A DNA stretch of 62,323 bases from Leisingera daeponensis DSM 23529 (GCF_000473145.1 NZ_KI421503.1:111774-174096); one strand, 5' to 3'; counted from the stretch's first letter, positions 34,547-43,446 are shown. Numbers and translations: made by a program. The notes: generated by a model from the letters alone, not told the origin.

Positions 34547-35443
34547 CTACGCGGTGACCTCATCCGTGTTTGGTTGCAGCCCATGCAGATAATCAACAGC
34601 TTTCTGAGCGTGAGCAGCAGCCTGGAAGATGAACCGTTTGTCGTTGCGAAGACCGGTCAACCAATGCGCGATATAGGCGGCGTGTTCATCACGCGGCTCC
34701 GGCGACAGGCCCAAATCAGCTGCCAGAAACGCAGCGCCTAGTTCTGCGACGAGTTCTTCCTGGGCGTAACCTTCGTCGCCCCGGCGTTTGCGACCGAAAC
34801 TGCGGTCAAGGCGTTTGGGGTGGCGAGTCCAATGGCAAATCTCGTGGCCGAGGGTTGAGTAGTACGCCTCAGGGGATTCAAACGTCTCGAAGGGCGGCAT
34901 CTGCACGTATTCGGCATCGACCGCATAGTAGGCTTGATTGCCACCATGGCGAATATCGGCCTCGGTGGCAGCAAAGAATGCTTCGGCAGCAGCGTCGCGC
35001 TCGGCGGTCTCTGGCATCTGTTCAGCCACGGCGTAGTACTGCTCCGGTAAACCCTCGACCTGATCGGTGTTGAACACCGTGTAGCCTTTCATGAAGGGGA
35101 TCTCGACCTCGTGGTCTTGACCCGCATCATCGGTCTCGGTCTTGCGGAGCTTGTCGGCATAGATGACGAGTTGGCCCTTGGAGCCTTTGCGGACTTGCCC
35201 ACCGAGCTCGAGTGCCTGACGATACGTCATCCAGGTGGGGGCGGCGTAACCATCGGCGACGGATGCGGCCCAGAGCAGGATGATGTTAAGGCCGCGGTAG
35301 GCGATGCCATTGTGGCGCAGGGGTCGGGTGATGCGACCGGCGAGGTGTTCGGCATTCCAGGGCTTGTGCCACGGCCGGGTGCCAGCTTCGAGATCGGCAA
35401 TGATCTTCTCGGTGATGCGGGTATAGATGTCGGGCTTTGCCAT
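34547..35443 (-). CDS. ardC: ArdC-like antirestriction protein
   Basis: A 298-residue protein with an N-terminal ssDNA-binding domain (DIYTRITEKIIADLEAGTRPWHKPWN, residues 4-30; GIAYRGLNIILLW) and a C-terminal zincin-type metallopeptidase domain with HEICHW (about residue 200) and EELVAELGAAFL. ArdC proteins enter the recipient with conjugating DNA and protect it from restriction. ATG 35443 has GGAGG five bases ahead; ATG 35455 in frame has none. Consistent with a transferable plasmid. Confidence 0.9.
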   Translation of the reverse strand: MAKPDIYTRITEKIIADLEAGTRPWHKPWNAEHLAGRITRPLRHNGIAYRGLNIILLWAASVADGYAAPTWMTYRQALELGGQVRKGSKGQLVIYADKLRKTETDDAGQDHEVEIPFMKGYTVFNTDQVEGLPEQYYAVAEQMPETAERDAAAEAFFAATEADIRHGGNQAYYAVDAEYVQMPPFETFESPEAYYSTLGHEICHWTRHPKRLDRSFGRKRRGDEGYAQEELVAELGAAFLAADLGLSPEPRDEHAAYIAHWLTGLRNDKRFIFQAAAHAQKAVDYLHGLQPNTDEVTA

Positions 35444-35658
35444 GTGATCCTCCATTGTCTCGTCCCCGTGCGGGACGCGGGAGGAAATGGCGGACGCAAC
35501 AAGCCGCCCGTGCATGGTCAACACGGGAGCGTCAGCGAATGGAGCGGGCAGACCTTTGCGCGGGCGGCGGCGTCCGCCAAACCCGCGATCCCCTTGCTCG
35601 CACGGGGCTGAAACGAGGGAGGTTAGTGTTGGAAGCCCCCTACCCCGTTTGACCTAGA

Positions 35659-36546
35659 TTAGATGAAAGTTGCGATGGTATCCTGAACGACGGCACTCAA
35701 GTCACGTCGCCGCAAGATCCGGTTGTCAGGAATCCAGTCCTCTGCGCCCTCAAATCGCGCTGCGGCGACCGGACCATCCTTCTGATAGCCCTCGAAACCG
35801 TCGCCATCGCAGAAGCGCCGGGCGAGGATTGCTATCGCCACCTTGACGGTTTCGCCATGCTTGCCAGCCAGTGCGGCTTCGAATGCGGACTGCAAGGCCT
35901 CCGTTCCACCCTTGTAGTGTTCGAGGCAATAGCAGAGGTCATGCGCATCTTTGGGTTCGGCCCTGTGATCGAAAGCAAACGCCTTGAGGCAGGTGAAGCT
36001 GACAATATCTGCATGCCGGATGGTCTCGGTCGTGACACCGCCCTCTCCGAGCAACTCCGCCGTTATCTCGACGGTCTCAAAGTGATCCAGCACCATGGCG
36101 GAATGCGGAATGTGAATTGCGGACACCGCACCTTCGGAAGGCAACTCCTGAAGGGCCCCACCTTTCTCGTCCCCTGCATCGGCCAGGAACTCGAGGATCA
36201 GAACCGTGCCATCGACCAGTTCCTGCTGCCAGCGCCATGACAGTTTTTGGCCTTTGTCGTTTTCTGACCGGTTGAAACCGATGGCCCTGATATTGTCCTC
36301 GAGCGTGCGGTAGGCTTCTATGTTGGCGAGAAGTCTCATGTCCACGACGACATCGACGTCTCCGGTTCCCGCATGCGCTGGCACCGCCGGTGGGCGTTCC
36401 TTGATGAGGTAGCGTGGGGTCAGACCGCCTACGAGAAAGATTGAATCGCGCCATGGTCCCAAATGACGGATCAGCGTGACCAGAACGCGTTCGCAAGCCT
36501 CGGTGACATTTTGGTTGTAGCCTTGAATGGCCGTTGGTTTCTTCAT
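35659..36546 (-). CDS. AbiEii-like nucleotidyltransferase toxin
   Basis: A 295-residue nucleotidyltransferase-fold protein: FLVGGLTPRYLI followed by GTGDVDVVVDM supplies the GG...DxD core (residues about 38-70), with later ILEFLADAGDEKG and a DAHDLCYCLEHY helix. Type IV toxins of the AbiEii family modify tRNA or other targets by nucleotide transfer. ATG 36546 overlaps the upstream antitoxin stop (ATGA), so the toxin is translationally coupled. It is longer than minimal MenT toxins; assignment to the AbiEii group is by motif and partner. Confidence 0.75.
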   Translation of the reverse strand: MKKPTAIQGYNQNVTEACERVLVTLIRHLGPWRDSIFLVGGLTPRYLIKERPPAVPAHAGTGDVDVVVDMRLLANIEAYRTLEDNIRAIGFNRSENDKGQKLSWRWQQELVDGTVLILEFLADAGDEKGGALQELPSEGAVSAIHIPHSAMVLDHFETVEITAELLGEGGVTTETIRHADIVSFTCLKAFAFDHRAEPKDAHDLCYCLEHYKGGTEALQSAFEAALAGKHGETVKVAIAILARRFCDGDGFEGYQKDGPVAAARFEGAEDWIPDNRILRRRDLSAVVQDTIATFI

Positions 36547-37634
36547 CGCCACACCAGTTTTTGCGACCGCAAATGTTCCGCCATCTCCTTGGAGCGGCCA
36601 CGATCTTCCAGAAGGTCGAGATAGACTTGCAAAGGCGAGGCCATCAAGCGCTTAATCTCGTTATGCATCCTGTGACGATTGTTGTTGGGCTTTGCATCAA
36701 TTAGGATCAGATTCGCGCCTTCGGAGACCTCACGCGCATCTAAAGTTGTGACCAGCCAGTCGTGGGTTCGTTTCCCAAAAGTTCGCACCGTGAGGTCCGA
36801 TACATTTGAGAGATATGGCGTGTAGAATTGGGCTGCGAACTGGCCGGTAAACTCCAGATCGAAATCGTCGTAGTAGTTTCCGCTCTTGATCTCGTGAGCC
36901 ATGTCCTCAGGCTTCATCCGTGGAACGTAGTATCGCGCACGCTTCGATGCGCGACTGGCAAGAATGCTGTCCCGCCAGGCATCCAGGAGGACATCTGGCC
37001 GGATGAGCCGGCGCCGTTTCGCAGGCCCCTCGCCTTTCACCTCCAGCCATTCGCGACGCTCAAGGTCCTTGAGGGTTTCAGAGACTGTCGCCGGAGACAC
37101 GCCCGCATCTTCTGCAATTTCCGATCCGCTTACCCATTCGCCTGGACGCTCGAACAATGCGTGCAAAACCTGAGCCCGCGTTCCTTTGAACACATTCATG
37201 GTGCGACGCTTGGCACGCTTGGGTTTGGGCCTCTCGAGCAGCACAAACGTCTCATCGACGCTGAGAAAAAGCGATCCGCTCAGGTCGTGATAGGCGATCT
37301 GTTCTTCCTGGAGGAACTCCCGAGCACCCTCTGAGACTGATCGCGCGAGGATCATGGGAACATACCGCCGGTTGGAACTGTCGAACTCCCGCAAATACCG
37401 TTTGAGCTGCCAGACTATCTCTCTCGCGTCTCGCGGATAGACATCGCCTCGGACCTCAATCACGAAGATGATTTCACGATCTGCAACGACTGCATCAAGG
37501 ATCGCGTCGGGACGCAAACGGTCGCCGATGCCCGCTTCCCAGGAAATTTCACCGAGGTGCGCATGTGGAACCGCCTCCAAGCTGTCGCTTAGGCTTTTCA
37601 GAAGTTCCGGCTCTATGTTCGCAATATTTGGCAT
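36543..37634 (-). CDS. AbiEi-like antitoxin/regulator with nuclease-like N-terminus
   Basis: A 363-residue protein in three parts. Residues about 15-80 look like a PD-(D/E)XK-type fold (RPDAILDAVV...IIFVIEVRG, with Arg where Lys is usual). Residues about 150-220 hold a winged helix (ALFERPGEWVSGSEIAEDAGVSPATVSETLKDLERREWL), and the C-terminal part resembles AbiEi domains. ATG 37634 or GTG 37640 can start it; a 15-base repeat covers both. It precedes the nucleotidyltransferase with a four-base overlap, the classical antitoxin-first order of type IV systems. The N-terminal domain is unusual for AbiEi. Confidence 0.7.
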   Translation of the reverse strand: MPNIANIEPELLKSLSDSLEAVPHAHLGEISWEAGIGDRLRPDAILDAVVADREIIFVIEVRGDVYPRDAREIVWQLKRYLREFDSSNRRYVPMILARSVSEGAREFLQEEQIAYHDLSGSLFLSVDETFVLLERPKPKRAKRRTMNVFKGTRAQVLHALFERPGEWVSGSEIAEDAGVSPATVSETLKDLERREWLEVKGEGPAKRRRLIRPDVLLDAWRDSILASRASKRARYYVPRMKPEDMAHEIKSGNYYDDFDLEFTGQFAAQFYTPYLSNVSDLTVRTFGKRTHDWLVTTLDAREVSEGANLILIDAKPNNNRHRMHNEIKRLMASPLQVYLDLLEDRGRSKEMAEHLRSQKLVWR

Positions 37635-37702
37635 ATTCACTGTTCAGTAGATTTAGCTACTTCTCCGCCATCTTTGGAAAAAAGTCAATATTCACTGTTC
37701 AG
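37633..37702. promoter_or_regulatory. Paired 15-bp operator repeats before the AbiE-like operon
   Basis: ATATTCACTGTTCAG occurs exactly twice in direct orientation, at 37633-37647 (over the start codon) and 37688-37702, start to start 55 bases apart, in an AT-rich region. The spacing is close to five helical turns. Likely binding sites for the antitoxin. Confidence 0.7.
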
Positions 37703-37767
37703 CGAACTTACTAATTTGGTACTATCAACCTCATCCCTCGGATCAATTTTAAAAAGCCTGGAGATGT

Positions 37768-37795
37768 CCCCATCAGGCCGCCTGCCCGCTGGGCC
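37768..37795. repeat. Relic of a repC 3' end
   Basis: Twenty-eight bases here match the end of repC copy 2 and its flank (58476-58503) with only two mismatches. The rest of that repC is absent. It lies just left of the duplicated replication module, suggesting an old recombination scar. Confidence 0.6.
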
Positions 37796-37927
37796 GTCCA
37801 CACATGACAATGCCGGACGACCAAGTTCGCGTCAGGCATCGGCAACGGAGACCGGCAAAACATGAGGTTACGGGCCCAAAAATATCTTTGTATCAGCGAT
37901 TTATCGCTCAACAAGATCGGCAACTGG

Positions 37928-38542
37928 TTACCCGATATCGACTTGTAGTGCTTCCGCCACAACCCCCGCATCCTCCAACTGCTCCCGATCTGGAAGATCG
38001 CGCAGGCTCCCCAACCCGAACGCGACAAGGAACTGCTCGGTGGTGACGAAGGTATAGGGTGCCCCGCGTCGGGGCGACCGCGGCCCGGTCCCGATCAGAC
38101 CGCGCGCATGCAGTCGACCGATCAACTCACGGCTGATCGCCTTGCCGAAGATGTCCTTGAGCCCGTCGCGCGTGATCGGTTGGTGGTAGGCGATGGCCGC
38201 CAGGACCGCGACGTCAAACTCACTCAGGTCCAGCAATTGATCCCCGACATCGGCCGCGGCGCGGATCGCGGGGGCGTAGGCCACGCGAGTGCGCAGCATC
38301 CAGCCGCCCGCGACTAGAGCAAGCTCGAAGGCCCGCCCCTCCAGATCGGCGGCCAGATCCTCAACCAGCAGGTCGACCGGGGCCCCCTGCCCCACCACGC
38401 GGGCCAGGTCTTCGCGCAGCACCGGCGAAGCAGAGGCAAAGAGGACCGCCTCGATCCGGCGCATCCATTCGCGCCAGCGTAGTTCCGGCGGCAGGTCGGC
38501 AAGCTCACGGTCAAGCTCCGGGTCCGATCTGTCCTTCGTCAT
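37928..38542 (-). CDS. scpB: ScpB-like chromosome-segregation protein, copy 1
   Basis: A 204-residue protein of the ScpB family: winged-helix pairs with RIEAVLFASASPVLREDLARVVG, LSEFDVAVLAAIAYHQPITRDGLKDIFGKAISRELIGRLHARGLIGTGPRSPRRGAPYTFVTTEQFLVAFGL. ScpB normally works with SMC and ScpA in condensation; no smc or scpA is nearby, so a plasmid-specific role beside DUF1403 is likely. The last eight residues differ from copy 2, marking the repeat border. Confidence 0.85.
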   Translation of the reverse strand: MTKDRSDPELDRELADLPPELRWREWMRRIEAVLFASASPVLREDLARVVGQGAPVDLLVEDLAADLEGRAFELALVAGGWMLRTRVAYAPAIRAAADVGDQLLDLSEFDVAVLAAIAYHQPITRDGLKDIFGKAISRELIGRLHARGLIGTGPRSPRRGAPYTFVTTEQFLVAFGLGSLRDLPDREQLEDAGVVAEALQVDIG

Positions 38543-38544
38543 CG

Positions 38545-39429
38545 CTACACCCCGTAGAGCCGGAAGGTGTCTCGCCCCGTCAACTCACGCACCGCGCCGA
38601 GGTCGACTAACCGATCACAGAGCCGCCGCGCGGCGCGGTCCGGCAAGGGCAAGGCCGAAGGCGCGACAGCATCACTGGTCAGGAACACCTCGACCGCCTC
38701 CCCTGCCCCCTTCGCGCGCAGCTTCGGGGCGATGGACTTGAGATGCGCGGCCCGCCGCCTGAGATCAGCGGCAAGTCGCACGGCCTCGACCACCGACGAA
38801 ACGATCGCGCGATGAAAAGTAATCCGCAAATTGTCGCCTTGCTTGCGCAGATCCGCGCGTTTCAGGCCCGGGGCCAACAGTGGCACAAGATGCTCCCAGC
38901 CAAGCGCCTGAGCCAAAGCCGCGTCCGCGAGGATCAGCGCAGCCACCTCTGCACCTGTCGCCTCGCGCAGAACGGTTTCCAGCGTCATCGCGGCCCGGGT
39001 CACCGGCGCCCCTTTCCCAACATCAAGCCACGCGGCTATCTGGCCCCGCTCGAGGGTCGGCAAGGCTCGACCCAAAGCCTTGATCGACGCCGGCCGCTCG
39101 GCGGCACGCCGCCAGGCAAGATACGTTTCTCCCGCCGGTCCAGGCAGATCGCCGGGGCGCAAAAGGTGTACGGTGTCGCGCAACTCCCCTGCCCGCTCAG
39201 GACGACCGGAACACGCAACGCAAGCCTCCGCCGCGCGCAACGCGAGCCGGTCCCATAACAAGGCGTGGGGTACCTCTTCACGCCCCAACACAAGATGCAG
39301 GTGGTTCAGCGCGGCGCCCGACAAAAACGCAACATCTTCAAGGGTTTCAGCGCGTGCAGAGGTGACCCAGGCGGGCATCCGGGGTAGTGTGTCGAGGTGT
39401 CGCGTGTGATCCGGCCGGGCAAACATCAT
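38545..39429 (-). CDS. DUF1403 family protein, copy 1
   Basis: A 294-residue Ala- and Arg-rich helical protein with the DUF1403 pattern (LPRMPAWVTSARAETLEDVAFLSGAALNHLHLVL near the start; LRAAEACVACSGRPERAGELRDTVHLLRPGDLPGPAG). Its stop lies two bases before the scpB start, so both are translated together. This pair travels with repC and recombinase genes; function unknown, possibly plasmid partition or recombination control. Confidence 0.85.
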   Translation of the reverse strand: MMFARPDHTRHLDTLPRMPAWVTSARAETLEDVAFLSGAALNHLHLVLGREEVPHALLWDRLALRAAEACVACSGRPERAGELRDTVHLLRPGDLPGPAGETYLAWRRAAERPASIKALGRALPTLERGQIAAWLDVGKGAPVTRAAMTLETVLREATGAEVAALILADAALAQALGWEHLVPLLAPGLKRADLRKQGDNLRITFHRAIVSSVVEAVRLAADLRRRAAHLKSIAPKLRAKGAGEAVEVFLTSDAVAPSALPLPDRAARRLCDRLVDLGAVRELTGRDTFRLYGV

Positions 39430-39849
39430 GGCGCGAGCTTACAATGGCGCGGCGCTTTTTGCCATAAAATTAGAGAACAACCGCCCCGCCTTACACGATC
39501 TCTTTACGTCCAATAAGTTTGCATTATCGGACACAAAATGATATGCGTAGAAACATGGTCTTCAGCTCATGTTTCATCACTGGACTCGCCCGAAATCGGC
39601 CCTCTCGTCGAGCCCGTTCGTATTTCATTGGTGGACAAGGCTTTAGCTCAAACACTGGACTCCTGACGAAATGCCAAACCAGGTTGAAGCGGACCAAATT
39701 CGAGTCAGGGTTCGTGAGACTGGGTGGAGCAGTATTCATGAGACTGGCGGTGGTTCGGACGCTTCCTGGCATTTTGGCATGCTCTCTCGTCGACCTGCGC
39801 GCACCCATGTCCGGCCGAAGGCCTTCAGCTCAACGAGAGAGGTTCTACT
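39430..39849. other. Divergent region before recombinase copy 1
   Basis: About 420 bases between DUF1403 and the recombinase. It holds the core-like site at 39508. Beyond that are about 300 bases that are absent from copy 2 and contain an imperfect direct repeat (AGCTCA ... CACTGGACTC ... CGAAAT near 39563-39595 and 39635-39670). No gene convinces. Confidence 0.5.
39508..39532. other. Candidate tyrosine-recombinase core site, copy 1
   Basis: GTCCAATAA and TTATCGGAC are inverted 9-bp arms (one mismatch) around a 7-bp centre GTTTGCA, the geometry of Xer/integrase crossover sites. The same centre and arms occur at 57321-57351 in the same orientation, each before a tyrosine recombinase gene. Confidence 0.6.
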
Positions 39850-40875
39850 ATGAGGGAGGATGACGATCGGATTTCCCTGCCCGTGCATGTCGCCGGTTCC
39901 GGCGCACTCAACCGCCTTGTCGACACCGCTCGGGACTACGCCAAAGCCTCGACGGCCGAGAACACGAACAAGGCCTATGCCGCCGACTGGAAGCACTTCG
40001 CGCGTTGGTGCAGGCTGCAGGGTGCGGAGCCCCTACCTCCGTCTTCAGAGATGATCGGCTTGTATCTGGCCGATCTGGCCGCGCCGACCAACGGGTCCCC
40101 TGCCCTCTCGGTCAGCACCATCGAGCGTCGCCTCTCAGGTCTGGCATGGAACTATGCGCAACGGGGGTTCACTCTCGATCGCAAGAACCGCCACATTGCT
40201 TCGGTCCTGGCGGGGATCAAGCGCAAGCACGCGCGCCCGCCGGTGCAGAAGGAAGCGATCCTGGCAGAAGACATCCTCGCGATGGTGGCCACTCTGCCCT
40301 ATGATCTACGCGGGCTGCGGGATCGCGCGATCCTGCTCTTAGGCTACGCCGGAGGTCTGCGCCGTTCCGAAATCGTGAGCCTTGATGTCCATAAGGACGA
40401 CACACCGGATTCCGGCGGCTGGATCGAGATCCTGGAGAAAGGCGCCCTCCTGACCCTCAATGCCAAAACCGGTTGGCGCGAAGTCGAGGTCAGCCGCGGC
40501 TCGAAGGATCAGACCTGCCCCGTGCACGCGCTGGAGCAATGGCTGCACTTCGCGAAGATCGACTTCGGCCCTGTCTTTGTCGGGACCTCGCGCGATGGCA
40601 ACCGCGCCACCGAAACGCGACTGAATGACAAGCATGTTGCGCGCCTGATCAAGCGGACGGTCCTGGACGCCGGCATCCGATCCGAGCTGCCCGAAAAAGA
40701 GCGCCTGGCGATGTTTTCCGGTCACAGCCTTCGCTCCGGGCTCGCCAGTTCGGCCGAAGTTGACGAGCGCTACGTCCAGAAGCAGCTAGGGCATGCCTCG
40801 GCAGAGATGACTCGTCGCTACCAGCGCCGACGCGACCGGTTCCGCGTGAACCTGACCAAGGCTGCCGGCCTCTGA
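39850..40875 (+). CDS. Tyrosine recombinase (XerC/D-like integrase), copy 1
   Basis: A 341-residue recombinase. The SAM-like N-terminal domain (NTNKAYAADWKHFARWC, IGLYLADLA) precedes the catalytic part with Arg in GGLRRSEIVSL (about residue 177), HSLRSGLASSA (the H-x-x-R box) and LGHASAEMTRRYQR with the nucleophile Tyr near residue 325. ATG 39850 follows GAGAGG. It ends 13 bases before the repC stop, facing it. Likely acts on the adjacent core site to resolve multimers or cointegrates. Confidence 0.9.
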   Translation: MREDDDRISLPVHVAGSGALNRLVDTARDYAKASTAENTNKAYAADWKHFARWCRLQGAEPLPPSSEMIGLYLADLAAPTNGSPALSVSTIERRLSGLAWNYAQRGFTLDRKNRHIASVLAGIKRKHARPPVQKEAILAEDILAMVATLPYDLRGLRDRAILLLGYAGGLRRSEIVSLDVHKDDTPDSGGWIEILEKGALLTLNAKTGWREVEVSRGSKDQTCPVHALEQWLHFAKIDFGPVFVGTSRDGNRATETRLNDKHVARLIKRTVLDAGIRSELPEKERLAMFSGHSLRSGLASSAEVDERYVQKQLGHASAEMTRRYQRRRDRFRVNLTKAAGL

Positions 40876-40887
40876 GCCCCTGCCCGA

Positions 40888-42168
40888 TCACGCCGCCTGC
40901 CCGCTGAGCCTGCCATAGAAGCTGCGCTCGAGATGCAGCTCCCCTGCCCCGGCCTTCTCGACCATGCCGCGCAGATAGCCGCCCGGCGAGGATACTTCGC
41001 CTGCGCAATGCTTCTCGAAGACAAGCGCCAGCGCTGCTGCCGCCACCTGTTTGCCCAGCCGGTCCTGTGCCACGTTCCAGGCATGCTCGGACACCCCGAT
41101 CATCGGCCTGAGTTGACCAGCAACCCGGTGCAGATCGCCCCAATCTTTCAGGAACCCGCCCATATTGCGTGCCCAGGATGCGAATTCGGGACAAGCCTGC
41201 ATCACTGTGGGCAGATCCAGTGCCGCGCGCTTCTTGCGTACTTCAGCCACCCACTCTTCCAGCTCCCTATCAACCTGATCTTCGGGCTGAGCATTGGGCA
41301 CCACGGCCGCGGCTTCCTCATTTTCTGAGGAATTACGAGTTACAGGATTAAGTTGGTTTGTAATTAGTATATGAGGGTCAGAAATGACCTCCCTGGGGTT
41401 CATTTCTTGAGTTTTCTTAGAACCTTGTTCCTTGGTTTCAGGGGTGTTTTCCACAAGCTGAACAACCTCGGTTGCCTTGAGATAGGCCGCTTCGACGCGC
41501 TCCTGAAGCTCCTTGAACCAGGTTAGCAGCCGCTCAAGCTGTTCTGAAGCTTCATGGCGGCGAGGAAGCCGGTCCAGAAGCTCCTCGAAGAGACCTGTGA
41601 ATTGCGTCCAGGGTCCGCGCAGCGCGCTGCTGACGGCCGCTTCGATCCGAGCGCGGATCATACGGCGTGCAACCGTGATCTGGCGCTTCAGGCGCTGACA
41701 GAGCTCACGTTCGGCCTGCAATTCGGCATGCAGTTCCTCGAACTCTTCGACGCGCGCCGACAGGGGCGACAGATCGAAGCCATAGGCCTCGACGATGCGT
41801 CCCTCGGCGTCTCTGCGGCCCCACCGCTTGCCGTTGGGGCTGTCCTGGAAGGAGATCACGCCAATCTCGGCCAGGCGTCGCGCATGGCGCTTGAGCGCGG
41901 AGAGCGAAAACCCCGTCTGCTCCATCAGATAAGCGTTCGACGCCCAGACGATCGGACGCTGCCCCTCCTCCCAGTCCTGAGCCTGTGTAAACGCCCCGAG
42001 CGTGTCGAGGAGCATCATGTCTCCGGCCTTGAGGCCGATGTAGGCCCCCACCCGCTTCACGGCCACGAAGGCCCGCGTTTTGGGTACAGCCACCTGTTCA
42101 CCGGCTTGGGCAAGCTGCTCTGCAATGCCAAGACCCGGTGTCGGCTTGCGCCAACCTGTATGTTTCAT
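40888..42168 (-). CDS. repC: Replication initiator RepC, copy 1
   Basis: A 426-residue initiator of repABC replicons, starting HTGWRKPTPGLGIAEQLA; winged-helix region around GAYIGLKAGDMMLLDTLGAFTQAQDWEEG...WASNAYLMEQTGFSLSALKRHARRLAEIGVISFQDSPNGKRWG. The C-terminal part ends YGRLSGQAA. It binds an origin that lies inside its own gene, as an AT-rich block in the middle suggests. It is separated from repB by the counter-transcribed RNA region. Nearly identical in length to copy 2 (426 residues). Confidence 0.92.
   Translation of the reverse strand: MKHTGWRKPTPGLGIAEQLAQAGEQVAVPKTRAFVAVKRVGAYIGLKAGDMMLLDTLGAFTQAQDWEEGQRPIVWASNAYLMEQTGFSLSALKRHARRLAEIGVISFQDSPNGKRWGRRDAEGRIVEAYGFDLSPLSARVEEFEELHAELQAERELCQRLKRQITVARRMIRARIEAAVSSALRGPWTQFTGLFEELLDRLPRRHEASEQLERLLTWFKELQERVEAAYLKATEVVQLVENTPETKEQGSKKTQEMNPREVISDPHILITNQLNPVTRNSSENEEAAAVVPNAQPEDQVDRELEEWVAEVRKKRAALDLPTVMQACPEFASWARNMGGFLKDWGDLHRVAGQLRPMIGVSEHAWNVAQDRLGKQVAAAALALVFEKHCAGEVSSPGGYLRGMVEKAGAGELHLERSFYGRLSGQAA
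41321..41420. other. AT-rich block inside repC, candidate oriV copy 1
   Basis: A strongly AT-rich stretch in an otherwise GC-rich gene (GGATTAAGTTGGTTTGTAAT in its middle), conserved almost base for base at 58911-59004 while flanking codons vary more. repABC origins lie within repC, so this is the likely oriV. Confidence 0.5.
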
Positions 42169-42234
42169 GGATAGTTCTCGCCTCCTCTGCTTGATGGAGG
42201 GCAAAAGAATCCCGTTCGCTCAGGAGCGTTGCTG

Positions 42235-42263
42235 TTGACAGTGATTCGCCGGAGAACTATCTT
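42235..42263 (+). promoter_or_regulatory. Promoter of counter-transcribed RNA, copy 1
   Basis: Consensus -35 TTGACA (42235-42240), 17-base spacer and -10 TATCTT (42258-42263), directed against the repABC message. Confidence 0.8.
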
Positions 42264-42269
42264 GATAGC

Positions 42270-42323
42270 GACCAAACTAATCTTGATAAGCTCTCAGGCC
42301 CTCAGCTTGGGGGCTTTTCTTTT
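42270..42323 (+). ncRNA. repABC counter-transcribed RNA (incA), copy 1
   Basis: About 54 bases from the predicted start to a terminator: stem AGCTCTCA / TGGGGGCT (42289-42296 with 42308-42315, two G-U pairs) and a TTTTCTTTT tail. Such RNAs lie between repB and repC, pair with the repABC mRNA and limit RepC synthesis, setting copy number and incompatibility. The loop (GGCCCTCAGCT) differs from copy 2. Confidence 0.8.
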
Positions 42324-42402
42324 GCCGTTATCTCAAAGCATATCCGCTCCTGTTTCTTACCTCGTTTGGATCGAAGACCACCGTCTCCGCGGCTCCTGCC
42401 TC

Positions 42403-43446
42403 TTACTTCGATCCGTGTTTCTCCAAGTACTCAGCGATGACATCACTCAAACCTCTGAGAATGTCCTCGTCCAATGTTAGCCCCGTGGCAGCGACCGAGA
42501 GCTTCCCGCCCTGCCCTGTAACACTCAATTTCCGCGAACCGATCTTTCGCTGTACCGTGAGTTTCTTTGGGCTCTGCGATTTCTTTTTTGCAGGCTTGGA
42601 CGGCTTTTTTGTCAGATCGCCAAGAACCTTTTCGAGGTCACGGTGGCTGAGATCGTAGACATCTTTGCACGCGTGCAAAATCTCACCTCTAGCCGCATAG
42701 ACAGCGCGACCACGTGATACCGCGCTGTTATGGACACCCACACGCTTGGCGAACTCGGTTGCAGTTATCTTCTCGTCCGGTTTGGCATCTTGTAGCCGCT
42801 CGAACATTTCGCCTATCGAAACCAGACGCTCGAAAGCGCTCAGGTTTTCACGTTCCTCATTCTCCCGGAAGCGCATGAATAGCATCTCGAACTGCTCTTC
42901 ACGGGAACCCCGATGGGATTGTGGAACCAGAATGGCGCGGACAGGCAATCCCAAAGCTTCAAGGATCGCATGGCGTCGCCGACCCACGATCAACTGGAAT
43001 GTCACGCCTTCTACGTTCTCGGGCTCACGTTCATCCGGTCGCCAATCAGGATCCGCTGGCCGAACATGAATGGGCGTATCTTGACCATTCTTCTCGATAC
43101 TCGCTTTGAGCTTCTCGAATGCCTCTTGGTCGCGCCAATCTTCACGCCGGTCCGAGCCAATCACGTCCACGATCTGAGACGGATCAATCTGCAACTCATG
43201 TCGACCCGCGAGAATGCGCTCCACGACCTGTGCGCGCTCAACGTGAAGCATCTGGCTGGCGTCTGAAAGCGCTCCGGCCTTCCAAGCACTGCCAGAGCCG
43301 CCCAGTCTTGGCTTAACCCCACCAACCAGTTTCGCTTCGTCTACGTGGACCTGTTCGCTTGCACCAGATCCAGGAGCCGCAGACACATCCTCATCTGGGC
43401 GCGCGGACTTTTTCTTGAGGACCGAGCTACTCAATGTTCGCTTCAT
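42403..43446 (-). CDS. repB: Partition protein RepB (ParB family), copy 1
   Basis: A 347-residue ParB-type centromere-binding protein. ParB nuclease-like domain with IVGRRRHAILEALGLPVRAIL and FMRFRENEERENLSAFERLVSIGEMF (residues about 160-230), then helix-turn-helix KITATEFAKRVGVHNSAVSRGRAVY and a Lys-rich tail. ATG 43446 overlaps the repA stop (ATGA). Little similarity to RepB copy 2, so the two replicons have different partition systems. Confidence 0.9.
   Translation of the reverse strand: MKRTLSSSVLKKKSARPDEDVSAAPGSGASEQVHVDEAKLVGGVKPRLGGSGSAWKAGALSDASQMLHVERAQVVERILAGRHELQIDPSQIVDVIGSDRREDWRDQEAFEKLKASIEKNGQDTPIHVRPADPDWRPDEREPENVEGVTFQLIVGRRRHAILEALGLPVRAILVPQSHRGSREEQFEMLFMRFRENEERENLSAFERLVSIGEMFERLQDAKPDEKITATEFAKRVGVHNSAVSRGRAVYAARGEILHACKDVYDLSHRDLEKVLGDLTKKPSKPAKKKSQSPKKLTVQRKIGSRKLSVTGQGGKLSVAATGLTLDEDILRGLSDVIAEYLEKHGSK
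42664..42679. other. parS-like palindrome inside repB
   Basis: TTTGCACGCGTGCAAA, a perfect 16-bp palindrome identical to the core of the site upstream of repA at 44960. Two copies flanking the repAB genes suggest RepB-binding centromere sites. Confidence 0.65.

Larger units (their letters stand above)
37959..42326. repeat. Replication module direct repeat, copy 1
   Basis: This segment (scpB, DUF1403, recombinase, repC, ctRNA) is matched in the same order and orientation at 55774-59917. Homology starts at the CACAACCCCCGC stretch near the scpB 3' end and ends after the ctRNA terminator TTTTGCC. The proteins agree at roughly nine of ten residues by eye. Copy 1 has about 300 extra bases before its recombinase gene. 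Confidence 0.9.

Noticed and set aside
37711..38028. 105-codon minus-strand frame over the end of scpB copy 1
   Set aside because: Part reads protein-like, but it overlaps scpB and has no match I recognise.
37928..38542. Complete SMC-ScpAB condensin set on the plasmid
   Set aside because: Only scpB is present in either module; no smc or scpA was found.
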